A stretch of 64,000 nt of DNA. Origin: Medicago truncatula. Taxonomy: Eukaryota; Streptophyta; Magnoliopsida; Fabales; Fabaceae. A model generated the notes under the pieces. The model had not been told where the DNA came from and did not search any database. It saw only the letters and a list, made by a program, of their open reading frames with translations. The stretch's first letter is position 1; each line of letters begins with the position of its first letter. Of this stretch, positions 48,125-59,200 are shown piece after piece. A program made the translations under genes and the position numbers. The stretch is from contig NC_053046.1 in the NCBI RefSeq assembly GCF_003473485.1, positions 36,789,832 through 36,853,831 on the forward strand, in the 5' to 3' direction.

Positions 48125-48349
48125 TTAGTCTAATAATATAATTATTAAACTATTTTTTTTTTACAAAATAATTATTAAACTATTGAAAAGTTCAAGTATG
48201 CAACTATACATTTTTTAGTTTAAAAACATATTTGAAATTTGAAAATCTCCCTCATTTTGAGGACAGAGAGTGCAATTAAATTATATTATAGAAATAAGGC
48301 ACAGTATTATATTCTACATCCTCTTATAAAAGAATATCAAAACATGAAA

Positions 48350-49290
48350 TTGACCTCGAATATGTATAGTCTAGTGATTAAAGGATTGAAATATTAAGGG
48401 TCAGTTTGGGAAACCAAAAAAAGAGCTTTTAGTTTTTAACTTATAATTTATAAGCTCGTTTGATAAAAAAAGCTCTGTTTGATAATACTTTTTCACCATG
48501 AGTTTATAGCTTATTTCACGAGCTTATAAGCTATTTTTCAGAAGCTATTCCAAGTAGCGTTTGAGCTTATAGCTTATAGCTTCTCACTTTTTCTTTCAAT
48601 TTTACCCTTATTATTTCATTTAAATTGTATTTTTATCCATTATAATTTTTATAATAAGCTATGTAATAAAGACTACTATCCCTTTATTTCAATTTTTGTA
48701 TATATATCAGCTGACCTTTTTTTTTTTTTTTTTGAAAAAATATATACCTTAGTTTTTTTTTTTTAGGAACAAAATACTATTGTTCTATTAGTGTTACTTT
48801 TTATTTTATTTTTTTGAGGTAAGTGTTATTTTCTTTATTCTCTGTTATTAGTATTACTCTATTAGTGCTACTTTTTTTTTTGTTTTTGAGGTAAATGCTA
48901 TTTTCTTTATAAAGTAGAAACACTTAAATGATAATAAATATAAGATAAAATTTTAGTGAATAAAATTTAATTTAATTTATAATACATAGGATATATTAAA
49001 TTAATAAATTTAAAGTATTTTTTTAAAGAAAAATTAGTTTACAAAATTACAAATACTTAAATTAATGATATAATTTTTATTATGAATTAAGAATACCTTT
49101 TATGTCATTTTACATTTATCAGCTAGTTGAACCGCTATTTTTACCAAATACTTCAGTTAGCTTATAAGCTAAAAGTTATCAGCTAGCTTATCAACTATCC
49201 GCTATTTTTACCAAACAGAGCCTAAAAGAGTTTAAGAAGGAAGTTTAAAGTTCGATCCCTCTGCTGCTAAGATTTTCCCCTCGCCTCTAA
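48350..49290 (+). mobile_element. tRNA-derived SINE-like copy split by a MITE
   Basis: The left half (GTATAGTCTAGTGATTAAAGG, box A-like) ends at 48397. The right half (AAAGTTCGATCCCTCTGCTGC, box B-like, then AAGATTTTCCCCTCGCC) begins at 49223. Joined, they align with the intact minus-strand copy at 57733-57840, including the CTGCTGCTAA and TTTTC.CC.CGCC segments. Confidence 0.65.
48398..49222. mobile_element. Harbinger-like MITE, 825 bp, TAA target duplication
   Basis: GGGTCAGTTTGGGAAACC at the left and TTTTTACCAAACAGAGCC at the right. TAA flanks both sides (48395-48397 and 49223-49225). Same family as 47254, with AGCTTATAGCT-type arms. Contains a local duplication at about 48785-48912 (TTTTTGAGGTAA... 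units). No coding capacity. Confidence 0.75.
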
Positions 49291-50255
49291 CATATATACT
49301 AACAACTGAAATTTATCTATATAAAAAATTAAATCAACTAAAATGTAATCAAAACCATTCAAATAGTGATCATTGTGGGCTAATAGGTCAACATGCAAAT
49401 TAGCTTCACGAAACGCATAACATATGCTCTTCAAGTAGACTAAAAAGAGAAATGACATGTTGAAAGTTGAGGTTGAACAAACATGCATTTGGGGAAATCA
49501 TCAATCGTTATTGTTTGTTTCCATCAATGCAAGTTAATCACTTATAAAAAAAATAAAGCATCTTTACTATCAATGAGAAAAATTAAGAAATAATATTTTA
49601 TTTTAGTTTTTTGACTCAAGAAAGAATATTTTATTAAATATAGTATTTTTCAAGGGATATTAAATATTGCATTTTTTTAGGGGAATTAAATATAGTATAT
49701 AGTATTTCTTACATATCATAATAGAATATTACTTTTGTCAAGAAAAAAATCAATAAAATATCAATTTTATCATAAAGGATTGGAAGTACGTACCTTTCCA
49801 AGAGTGAGAATTTGCTCTAGTCAAAAAAGGAGAGTGAGAATTTGTTTAATAATGAAAATCAATTAGAAAAAGAAAGGAAAAAAACAAGTAAACAAACCAA
49901 ACTAGTCAAGCATTATATGATATTTTCTAATAGATACTTAAGATTAAAAATAATTTTAAAAAAGTTTTTAATTCTATTAAACTCTTAAACTGACCCATAT
50001 ATTTAACCACCTGTTATCAATTAGACCTTTGTATTTTAACAACTCAATTTTATCATTATATTTAATCACTTAATATTAATATAGTCTTTATCATAAGCAA
50101 GATAGAGAGAAAAAAAAGAGAAATAAGTTGTTATAAAAATTGTTATACGAATATCATTTCTTCATTTAAAATCATGTCGTGAACACAACATTATTAAACA
50201 TCCAAGAAAGATTTACCACTCATTAGAGTTGTATTGAGCTCGATGTATTAATATA
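49291..50255. other. Intergenic; ultra-short insert and a MITE half, no gene
   Basis: AGAGTGAGAATTTG is duplicated at 49801-49814 and 49831-49844 around CTCTAGTCAAAAAAGG. At about 50090-50165 the right half of the 'ATTTGAACAAC' MITE family is recognisable (AGAGAGAAAAAA... GTTATACGAATATCATTTCT). The rest is AT-rich. Confidence 0.5.
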
Positions 50256-50518
50256 CTCACTCCCTCCGTCCCCTATTTAGATGATATGTTTGACAATGTG
50301 CATTTTTGATCTGACATACTTTGACCATATTTTTCTACTAATATATAAAGATAAATAATATCATATAAAATGTTGTTGGATTTGTCTCGATAAATATTTT
50401 TAAAATATTAAATTTTCATAATTTTTTCAAATAGATAATTAAAGATATTAACAATAAAAAATATTAATTGGTGTCCATGTCAGAGTGAACTAGATCATCT
50501 AATATGAGACGGAAGGAG
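50256..50518. mobile_element. Stowaway-like (Tc1/mariner) MITE upstream of the TZF gene
   Basis: CTCCCTCCGTCCC at the left and GAGACGGAAGGAG at the right are the classic Stowaway termini. TA flanks the right end. It ends roughly 350 bp before the probable transcription start of the zinc-finger gene, so it may contribute promoter sequence. Confidence 0.8.
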
Positions 50519-50814
50519 TATAAAGTTGCACGAAAAAAGTGACAAGTGTATGAAAACCATCCGTTGAGCTTTGAGGCTCCCTTAGAAAATTGATGGGTGG
50601 GGCCTACATGACCATTTGCATTTGAATCTGAATTTGAGTTTGATTTACATTTCATTTGGGAAGAAGATAGAGACATTAAGCAAACGCTGCTGCCTGTGGG
50701 ACCCACTCTTACCACTAGCATTGAATAATTGACTTTGACCAAAGAGAAAGAAAGAAAGAGGAAGGAAAGAAAAGTCACACTTTCCTATCTTCTTCCTTTG
50801 CCTTTTGTTGCTCT

Positions 50815-51478
50815 TCACCTTACAAATAAAAACCCCTTTCTCATCATTCTCTCACTCATTCATCATCTCTCTCTCAATCCAACTCTTCTCCATTTTCTTA
50901 CTCTCTCACTTCAAACATCAGCAAAAACAACAACAAAAGCTTATTCAAGTGTTGTCTTATACTTCATCTCTACTAATCTAAAGGTATGTTTTTTAATCTT
51001 TTCGTGTTTCAATTACTTCTAAAGTTATGTTTTTGTGTGTGTTTTTGTTTGATCTTAGGTTGTTTTTGGTGGGTTTGAGGAAAAATATTTTGTTGGTCTA
51101 CTTATGTAAATCAAAGTTTCAATCTTTTGATTTTTTTTTTTGTTTCATCTTAAGTTGTTTTTGGTGGGTTTTGAGAAAAATATTTAGTGGGTCTGTTTTT
51201 GGGTAGATCAAAGTTTCAAGCTTTTGTTTTAGATTTAGGTTGCTACTTGTTTTTGTACTCATTTTGTTTTGTAACCATGATTGGTTTTGGAATACCAAGG
51301 TGTTGTCTTGTTTAGTTGAAAATATTTTTATGGATCTATTATTTTGGGATTTGAAACAAGGTTGTTGTTTTAGATATTGATGGAAATGAGAAATTTTGAT
51401 TATTTATCTTGTGCTGTGTGAATATTAAATTTTTTGAATTGAAAAGTTGTATTGATTATGTACTGGTCTATTGTGCAG
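50815..51478 (+). promoter_or_regulatory. Core promoter/5' leader of the TZF gene with a 5'UTR intron
   Basis: A TATA-like AAATAAAAA (about 50823) is followed by a CT-rich leader (TCTCTCTCAATCC), typical of a plant 5' UTR. AAAG|GTATGTTTT at 50984 and TTGTGCAG at 51478 delimit a 495-bp leader intron. Leader introns of this kind often raise expression in plants; that effect is not shown here. Confidence 0.65.
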
Positions 51479-51488
51479 GATTTGGATT

Positions 51489-53540
51489 ATGTGCAGTGGT
51501 TCAAAGAGTAAACTTTCTTCATCAGACTGTGCCATGGAGGATAAGCTTCAAATGGGTATCCACAACTCCTCAATCTTGCTTGAATTGTCTGCATCTGATG
51601 ATTTTGATGCTTTCAAGAGGGAAGTAGATGAGAAGGATTTGGATGTGAATGAGGAAGGCTTTTGGTATGGTAGAAGAATTGGATCGAAGAAGATGGAATC
51701 CGAAAAGAGGACTCCTCTTATGATTGCTTCCATGTTTGGAAGCACTAGAGTGGTCGAGTATATTGTTTCGGCAGGGAAGGTTGATGTCAACGGAGTTTGT
51801 GGTTCCGATATGGCCACTGCTCTTCATTGTGCTGTTGCTGGTGGTTCTGAGTTTTTGCTCGAGGTTGTCAAGCTCTTGCTTGATGCCGGTGCAGATGCTG
51901 ATTGTCTTGATGCCAGTGGAAATAAACCAGTTGATCTGATTGCACCGGCCTTTAATTCGTCGTCCAAATCGCGTAGGAAGGTATTGGAGATGTTTTTGAG
52001 AGGTGAGGTAAGTGCTGAACTCATCCAAGGGGAGATGGATGCTCCTTTCTCATTGAAAAAAGAAGGTGGTGATAAGAAAGAGTTTCCTATTGATATATCG
52101 TTGCCCGACATAAACAACGGTGTATATGGATCAGATGAGTTTAGGATGTACAGTTTCAAGGTGAAGCCATGCTCGAGGGCTTACTCTCACGATTGGACGG
52201 AGTGTCCCTTTGTTCATCCAGGTGAGAATGCAAGGAGGAGAGACCCAAGGAAATACCCTTACAGCTGTGTTCCCTGCCCAGAGTTTCGCAAAGGGTCTTG
52301 CCAGAAAGGGGATTCTTGTGAGTATGCACATGGTGTTTTCGAGTCATGGCTACATCCCGCACAATACCGAACAAGGCTTTGCAAGGACGAGACTGGCTGC
52401 AATAGAAAAGTCTGCTTCTTTGCTCACAGACCCGAAGAGCTGCGCCCCGTGTATGCTTCCACTGGGTCAGCTATGCCTTCACCTAAGTCCTATTCAGCTA
52501 GTGGAATGGACATGACATCGATGAGTCCGCTGTCTCTAAGCTCCTCATCTTTGCCTATGTCCACTGTTTCAACGCCGCCCATGTCTCCCTTGGCAGGTTC
52601 ATCATCTCCCAAGAGTGGAAACATGTGGCAGAACAAATTAAACCTCACTCCACCATCGTTGCAGCTCCCAGGTAGCCGGTTGAAGAGTGCTTTGAGTGCA
52701 AGGGATCTTGATCTTGAGATGGAACTGCTTGGTCTGGATAGTCCTCGTCGTCAACAGCAGCAGCAACAACAACAACAATTGATTGAAGAGATTGCTAGAA
52801 TCTCTTCCCCATCTTTCAGGAACAGCGAATTCAACAGGATTGCTGATTTGAATCCTACTAACCTTGATGACCTATTAGCATCAGCCGATCCCAATTTACT
52901 ATCTCAATTACATGGACTTTCCATGCAACCTTCGACACCCACACAACAGATGCATTCTCCAAGTGCAATGCAGATGCGCCAAAACATGAACATGGGCCAA
53001 AACATGAACCACCTTCGTGCAAGTTATCCATCAAACAATATGCCTTCCTCTCCAGTGAGGAAGCCCTCACCATATGGATTTGATTCATCGGCTGCCGTAG
53101 CAGCTGCGGTGATGAATTCCAGGTCTGCTGCCTTCGCAAAGCAGCGCAGCCAAAGTTTCATTGACCGTGGCGCTGCAACTCACCATCTTGGACTTTCTCC
53201 GCCTTCCAACCCTTCCTGCAGGGTGTCGTCCGGCCTTTCAGATTGGGGTTCCCCCACTGGGAAACTCGATTGGGGTGTAAACGGTGACGAGCTGAACAAG
53301 CTGAGGAAATCCGCTTCTTTTGGGTTCAGAAATAATGGACCAGCAGCACCAACTGCATCCCAACATGCTGAGCCTGATGTCTCATGGGTTAATTCATTGG
53401 TTAAGGATGTTCCATCTGATAATTCCGGCGTATATGGAGCCGAGAATATGCGGCAGCTGCAGCAATATGATCTGAGTCGAGACGTGCTTCCACCATGGGT
53501 GGAGCAGATGTACAAAGAGCAGGAGCAGATGGTAGCATGA
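51489..53540 (+). CDS. Ankyrin-repeat tandem CCCH zinc finger protein (RR-TZF, AtTZF7/8/9-like)
   Basis: A single coding exon of 683 residues from the first ATG after the leader intron (MCSGSKSKL). Two ankyrin repeats lie at about 73-145 (KRTPLMIASMFGSTRVVEYI, TALHCAVAGGSEFLLEVVKL). An arginine-rich/CCCH block follows at about 226-312: C-X5-H-X4-C-X3-H (CSRAYSHDWTECPFVH), then CPEFRKGSCQKGDSCEYAH and CKDETGCNRKVCFFAH. A Ser/Pro-rich region, a 9-glutamine tract (about 422-430) and a C-terminal WVNSLVKDV export-like motif complete it. Plant proteins of this type shuttle between nucleus and cytoplasmic granules and act in stress and hormone responses by binding RNA or DNA. Role here is by homology. 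No lesion seen; the gene is the least AT-rich part of the window. Confidence 0.95.
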   Translation: MCSGSKSKLSSSDCAMEDKLQMGIHNSSILLELSASDDFDAFKREVDEKDLDVNEEGFWYGRRIGSKKMESEKRTPLMIASMFGSTRVVEYIVSAGKVDVNGVCGSDMATALHCAVAGGSEFLLEVVKLLLDAGADADCLDASGNKPVDLIAPAFNSSSKSRRKVLEMFLRGEVSAELIQGEMDAPFSLKKEGGDKKEFPIDISLPDINNGVYGSDEFRMYSFKVKPCSRAYSHDWTECPFVHPGENARRRDPRKYPYSCVPCPEFRKGSCQKGDSCEYAHGVFESWLHPAQYRTRLCKDETGCNRKVCFFAHRPEELRPVYASTGSAMPSPKSYSASGMDMTSMSPLSLSSSSLPMSTVSTPPMSPLAGSSSPKSGNMWQNKLNLTPPSLQLPGSRLKSALSARDLDLEMELLGLDSPRRQQQQQQQQQLIEEIARISSPSFRNSEFNRIADLNPTNLDDLLASADPNLLSQLHGLSMQPSTPTQQMHSPSAMQMRQNMNMGQNMNHLRASYPSNNMPSSPVRKPSPYGFDSSAAVAAAVMNSRSAAFAKQRSQSFIDRGAATHHLGLSPPSNPSCRVSSGLSDWGSPTGKLDWGVNGDELNKLRKSASFGFRNNGPAAPTASQHAEPDVSWVNSLVKDVPSDNSGVYGAENMRQLQQYDLSRDVLPPWVEQMYKEQEQMVA

Positions 53541-53637
53541 ATGTGAAATGCAGCCATGTCAAAGCTTCTTGGTTTTCCTGACAAAGTTTTATTTATTTAT
53601 TTTATTAATTAATTAATTTGAACTGTTATTACTATCC
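53541..53637 (+). other. Start of the TZF 3' UTR
   Basis: AT-rich sequence after the TGA. The polyadenylation site is not certain; the UTR probably runs into duplicated block A below. Confidence 0.5.
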
Positions 53638-54495
53638 AACATTTACATATAGTATAGTTAGAATCAAAGAACAAAGTTCAGGTTAATATTCCAGAATTTG
53701 AAGATTTCCAACTTCACTAGATCAGGAATGACTTGGAGAAATATTGGATGAAGCAATCATGCTGAATTTTTTATTGTATTATATAATTTATTGCCCCTCT
53801 TTTCTTTAGTGGGTCAATGTATTTTCTTTAGCACAAGAGAACAAAGTATTTGTCATCGATTAATCAGCACATTTTTTTTTTTAATATATTGTTGTCTTTT
53901 AAACTATATTGTTGTCCATGGTTATCCATTATTGTGAAAGCATTCTTTAGGCATCTAATTAATATTTGTTTAATTGCAATCCTTAAGGTTATGATTAGGC
54001 TAATCGTGCTGTTTTTATACAAACACAACCATAATGGAATAAAAAAGTAGTTAGTAGTTACATGCAACAGCTAAAATAGAAAAACTTCGTTAGTGTGGAT
54101 AGATGCCCGCCGGCTATGATGAGTAACGTATTCAATCTAACTTATTCTAATGTTTTTTCTTGATAAGAACTTGTTCCTATTTTAATCTTTGGGAAATTAA
54201 GGTATGCTCCGTGCAATTGTAGGGACTAATTAGTTCTTTGAGGTAATTGAAATGTTTTTCCATACACCTCGTCAAGGACCAAACTTGAACTAAATGGTTA
54301 AGAGATCTAAGTATCTCTATCATTTATGTCGCATTATGTTCGTTGAATAACTTAAATTTACACCTTAGATGTTGTATGTTTTTGTAGCCAAGCTGTGCAA
54401 CCGTGTAAATAAGAGGTCTCTCACAGTAGGAGATCTATACACTATACAGGTCATGCACCAGAGATGGAGTCGTGCCATAGACCCGAAACAATGTC

Positions 54496-54793
54496 TTCCT
54501 CCCTTCGTCTCCAATTAGCTGAGTCATTTTTTCTTTTCACACATATTAAGACAAATATATAAATGAATGAGAGAGAAAAATGATTTTAAGTGATCTTGTT
54601 AAGTATTGGTGCATTCTCCACTATCATAAATGCAAAGTGGAATATATTGAATTAGAAGTTGTGAAAGTAGTATTAATTAGAGTTATAAAAGGAAAAAAGT
54701 AATTAATATCGTATTGAAAAGTGAAATGACTCAGTTATATTGAGACACTTTTTTTTTTGCAAATAGCTCAGTTATTATGGGATGGAGGGAGTA
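54496..54793. mobile_element. Stowaway-like MITE inside duplication copy A
   Basis: TCCTCCCTTCGTCTCC on the left and GGATGGAGGGAG on the right, followed by TA, are Stowaway-type termini. Arms contain AGCTGAGTCATTTT and GCTCAGTTATTATGG-like inverse matches. The paralogous block B passes from AATGTCT directly to (A)GGAGCAATGA, an empty site. Confidence 0.72.
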
Positions 54794-54872
54794 TACATGA
54801 GGAATGACTTTTCCTAGATCCTATCTAGTCCCACAACCCCGCTCCTGTCTCACCTTACACCTTTTTATCAAG

Positions 54873-55044
54873 AGAAATGGTATTTGAACAACCATTTTTT
54901 TATAACTTTAGTGATAACTTTCTCTCTCATACTCACATTATTTTTTTACTTTCTCTCTATATTGCTTTGGTTTTTGTGTCACTACCTCATTTCCTTTGTA
55001 AAATTTTAGTTGTCACATATATGGATGTTTAAATAACACAACTC
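54873..55044. mobile_element. MITE, 'ATTTGAACAAC' family, copy 4, 10-bp flanking repeat
   Basis: AGAAATGGTATTTGAACAACC at the left, GGATGTTTAAATAACACAACTC at the right. TTTTATCAAG flanks both sides (54863-54872, 55045-55054). It is in the opposite orientation to the other copies, judging from the CTCTCT centre. Confidence 0.8.
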
Positions 55045-57093
55045 TTTTATCAAGCATTCCAACCTCATATTTCCCATCTCTTTCCTTCTCTCTACCATCA
55101 ATCTTCTCTACAACCAGACAGTTTTATAACATGTGGAGAAATGATGGAGACAAGTCATAGATGTAAATTGAATTGAAACACGTAATTATAAAGGGTTTCA
55201 AAAGGCCGAGAACTTAACATTGGCAATGTCACTACTCACTAGTAATTGTCTAGGAACTTTTCCTATGTCATCTTTCACTACTATAAGAGCCAATACCAAT
55301 TGAAATTTGATGCAAATATGGCTGTGTTACGTTAATTAACTAGTATTCCTAGTCATCTTTCATCTATGTCATCTTTCACTAGTATTCCTTAATCCTAAAA
55401 GAAACTAATTCATAAATTTTCACTCTCTCATCAATTTAATCCTTAAACTATTTAAAGTCTATTAAAATATCCCTAAACTATTTTCTCATCTAACTATTTA
55501 GTTCCCAAGTTAACAAAATTGATTGTTTTTTATAATAGTTTAGGAATTAAATTAACATGCTTTCCGTAGTCCACGTAAAAAAAAAACCTTTTAATTGATT
55601 TAATAGTTTATAGTATACTAAATTGATGAGATAATGATAGTTTAAGAATTAAATTGACCTTTTTTCAGCAAGAAAGAGCGTCTATTGCAATCTAAAACAA
55701 ACATGCATTAAATTAGGTTATATCTTAATGATCAAATACTTAAACATTTAAGATAGTCAGCAAGATTACTTGTTATTTAAGATAATATTTTTTTGGAGGG
55801 AGTTAAATTAATCCACTCAAATTGATAACGAAGAGAATCGAATCACACTAAGATCTTAAACCAACATCATCAGGCTAAACCTAGTAGGTTAATTATTAAT
55901 AAAATTTTAAAAAATAGTTAATTTTTTTATCTTTTAATTTAGTTAATTCAATATTTTAAAATTAGATAATTAAGAATGAATAGATAAAATATTGTTAAAA
56001 TTTAATGAAATATAGTCACCGTTAGGACCCATTTAATACATTTTTTGTGGTGTTAGATTGAAGATATTGAATGATTATTAAGTATTAATTATAAAACGGG
56101 TAACATGTACAATCGAGACCCATTCAAACACTCAAAACATTCAAATAGAATGTTGTATTGTAAATGGTCTAAGCTTTAAGCATTCACATTTCATAGATAT
56201 GTAATAATTTAATAATAAACATTCATTTATATTAGAAAGACATGAGAAAGTATGAAATAATTATAAAATCGGACGAAATCTACTTAATGTGATCTATTTC
56301 AACAATTGAATCATTTCCCTTATTTTATATTTTGCAAAAAAAATATTGAATGTATAGCTTGACATCAAGTGTCATTGTATCATTTAGATTCGAAACCATC
56401 ATCAGCAAAGTGTAATATTAAATCTATAAAATATTTAATGAATAAAAAAAAAGTATATGCAAAGCAATGTGTTTATAAACACATTTACATATAATATAGT
56501 TTGAGTAAAAGAACAAAGCTCATGTTAATCTTCCATAGATTTGAAGAATTCCAACTTCTTGATCAGGAATGACTTGGAAAAACATTGGACGAAGCAATCA
56601 TGCTGAATTTTTTAGTGTATTATACAATTTATTGCCCCTCTTTTCTTTAGTGGGTCAATGTATTTTCTTTAGCACAAGAGAACAAAGTATTTGCCATCGA
56701 TTAATTAGCACATTTTTAAAAATTATATTATGTGGTTATCCATTATTGTGAAAGTATTATTTGGGAATCTAATTTGTTTAATTGCAATCCTTGTGGTTAT
56801 GATTAGGTTTCGTGCTGTTTTTATATATAGAGACACAGCCATAATGAATAAAAAAAAGTGTTACATGTAACAACAAAAATAGGAAAACTTCATTAGTGTG
56901 AAAGGATGCGCGCCGGCAATGATGAGTAACGTATTCAATCTTTAACTTGTTCTAATTGTTTTTTTAAAAGAACTAATTTTTTTTTTTTATGAGAACTTAT
57001 TTTTAGTTTAATCCTATATGAACAATTCATATTATTTATTATTTTTACAAATTTAAAAGTATCTTCCATGTAACCATTGAGCTAATCATTTAA

Positions 57094-57193
57094 GTTCCTA
57101 TGAATTTAGCTCAATTGATAAAGACAATACGTAATATATGTAACTGCGGTTCGAACCCCATACAAACGCCACACACAAAAAAACAAAAAAAAA
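57094..57193 (+). mobile_element. tRNA-derived SINE with A tail and 12-bp TSD
   Basis: Box A-like AATTTAGCTCAATTGATAAA and box B-like GCGGTTCGAACCCC are followed by an A-rich tail. CTAATCATTTAA is exact at 57082-57093 and 57194-57205. This is a clean retroposition and supports calling the other tRNA-like copies SINEs. Confidence 0.85.
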
Positions 57194-57677
57194 CTAATCA
57201 TTTAAAGTAACTAAAATGTTTTCTCATTCATATCGATCAAGCAAACTCTAAATCATAATTAAGAGATTCAAGTATCAACCAATGCACAATTTAGATTTAT
57301 ATTTTTATTTGTTTTATTTCTCCATTAAAACAACGTGTTTTAAGGTGATTATAAAATTAAAAAAAAAATCATGTTTCTAAGGTTGTATCAGTCTTTCATG
57401 ATTGAGTTATATATTCAACAATTATATATGGACATTTTAAATTTTTCTACCCCATTCAAGATCTTGTTTCTTTTCTATCTTCCCATTATATCGTCAATCT
57501 ATTATATTCGTCATATCATTTCTCTTATGCATATCTCTTTCGGGGTGTCTAACAACCATTTTTCTTATATATTTTTATTCCTTTTTAACATATTTTTTCG
57601 CTCTTTCCCTCTACTATTGATCCACCTTTAGATGTTCTATGTTTTTGTAATGAAGAGGTTCTACTCTTTTGTTATAG

Positions 57678-57717
57678 ACAAAGGTTAATTTTTTTAGTGG
57701 ATACACAAAGGTTAATT
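57678..57717. repeat. Ultra-short insert between 13-bp direct repeats
   Basis: ACAAAGGTTAATT at 57678-57690 and 57705-57717, with TTTTTAGTGGATAC between. Confidence 0.65.
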
Positions 57718-57732
57718 GTCAATATATTGTTA

Positions 57733-57840
57733 AAGAGGCGGAGAAAATGTTAGCAGCAGAGATCGAACTCTGAATCCTATTTTTGAACTTCTTCAATTCC
57801 CGATCCTTTAACCATCGAACTACACCTTCGACGAAGCTGT
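57733..57840 (-). mobile_element. tRNA-derived SINE-like copy
   Basis: Minus strand: GTGTAGTTCGATGGTTAAAGG (box A-like), CAGAGTTCGATCTCTGC (box B-like), then CTGCTAACATTTTCTCCGCC. It is the intact counterpart of the split copy at 48350-49290. Confidence 0.6.
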
Positions 57841-58229
57841 TCTACTCTTAACAACTTCTGGTTTATACATAATATGCCAGACCCCAAACAATGTCTAGGA
57901 GCAATGATTTTTCGTTATCCCATCTGCCCCAGCCCCACACCCCCACTCTTGCCCCACCTCACCTTCATCTTTTCCATTTCTTTTCCTCTCTTAAACATCA
58001 ACATCCTCTACAACCCGATAGTTTCATAACGTGTGGAAAATATCCGCTGAAGTGATGGAGACAAGTCATAGATGTAAATTGGAATGAAACATATAATTGA
58101 TGAGGAATTTCAAAAGTGGCCCGGAACTTAATCTTGGCAAAGTCACTAGTAATCGTGTGCGTCATCTTTGTAGACTTGGTTGAAAAGAATTTAATAAAAA
58201 TTCATTCTTTTGCATCATCTCACTCTAAA

Positions 58230-58291
58230 TTTGATACGGACCAGGGCCTTTTCTGCACACAATATGACTCACTTCCCTGGTCCGTATCAAA
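58230..58291. repeat. Perfect 17-bp inverted repeat (hairpin), 28-nt loop
   Basis: TTTGATACGGACCAGGG at 58230-58246 and its exact inverse at 58275-58291. It is not present in duplication copy A, so it arrived or formed after the duplication or was lost from A. Confidence 0.85.
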
Positions 58292-58365
58292 ATTGTAACT
58301 ACATGTCAGCATCATAAAAGTTATTATTTTTAAATGTTTACAAGTTACATGACGTGATAAAAGAA

Positions 58366-58535
58366 AGAGATGTGTTATTTGAACAATCATTTCAATGACA
58401 ATTTATGGAACAGTCATAATTTATAAAGGAAATAAGATATTGACACAAAATTAATGCAATAGAGAGAGAAAGTAAAAACATAATGTGAGTATGAGAGAAA
58501 AAGTTGTCAAAAAATAGTTGTTCAAATATTTTTCT
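58366..58535. mobile_element. MITE, 'ATTTGAACAAC' family, copy 5
   Basis: GAGATGTGTTATTTGAACAA on the left, TAGTTGTTCAAATATTTTTCT on the right, with the AGAGAGAGAAAGT centre. Absent from the equivalent place in duplication copy A. Confidence 0.75.
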
Positions 58536-59200
58536 AAAACAAATGACTCATTACAATGACCGCGTATGCCATTAAGCTCATTTGAGAAAGTGTATGAACC
58601 GATATCAGTTGAAATTAGATGCAAAATTCCTTAATCCAATTGTTCTTTGTATTATATTATGGAGCTCTTGGAATCTCATTTAGTTGAAGGATCCTCAGCT
58701 GGGTTGCTTTAGAAAAAATTACATTATGTTTTAGAAGTTAAGATCCTATCCATTTAGTCTCTCCTCCATTTCTTTCATTTGAAGAGATATAAACATAAAA
58801 AAATTTAAAAATAATTAATGATGGTGAAATTCATTTAATAATAGGACCCACCACCTATTTTTTGTGTCTATCTTTTTTCTAATTGCAATCTCCATTTATT
58901 TTAATAAATGGAGAGGATCTCAACCCATAGTTCATGGCAAATTTTTGTTATTAGAATGAAAGAGGGTTAAAGCTCCACAAAAAAACTACCCTATGAGAAA
59001 GATGCAGTCTAAAACAAACATGCATTCAATTACGTTATACCTTCTTAATGGTCATGTAAAGACATCGAAAGATTAGTCTCGGTTAACCTAAAAAAAAAAG
59101 ACATGGAAAATATCAAATAATTCTAAATCGTACGAAATCTAGTTAAAGAGATTTTTTTGCAATGTGATAAATTCATAAAATTCTAATCTCGACAATTTAC

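Larger units (their letters stand above)
53638..56310. repeat. Segmental duplication, copy A (TZF 3' flank)
   Basis: Block A resembles block B in the same order over its length. Shared runs include ATTGCCCCTCTTTTCTTTAG, AATGTATTTTCTTTAGCACA, ATGATGAGTAACGTATTCAA, GATGGAGACAAGTCATAGAT and CTAAAACAAACATGCATT. Copy A contains a Stowaway (54496) and an 'ATTTGAACAAC' MITE (54873) that B lacks at those sites. Edges are approximate. Confidence 0.8.
56478..59200. repeat. Segmental duplication, copy B, including an orphan TZF 3' UTR
   Basis: Head-to-tail with copy A and starting within what is the TZF 3' UTR/flank in A, so B carries 3' sequence without any coding exon. It has its own later insertions (SINEs at 57094 and 57733, MITE at 58366) that are absent from A. 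The sequence similarity is patchy, indicating considerable age. Confidence 0.8.

Noticed and set aside
51548-53584. Several antisense frames of 66-152 codons over the TZF gene
   Set aside because: They are shadows of the intact plus-strand coding exon, with no ATG context or domain of their own.
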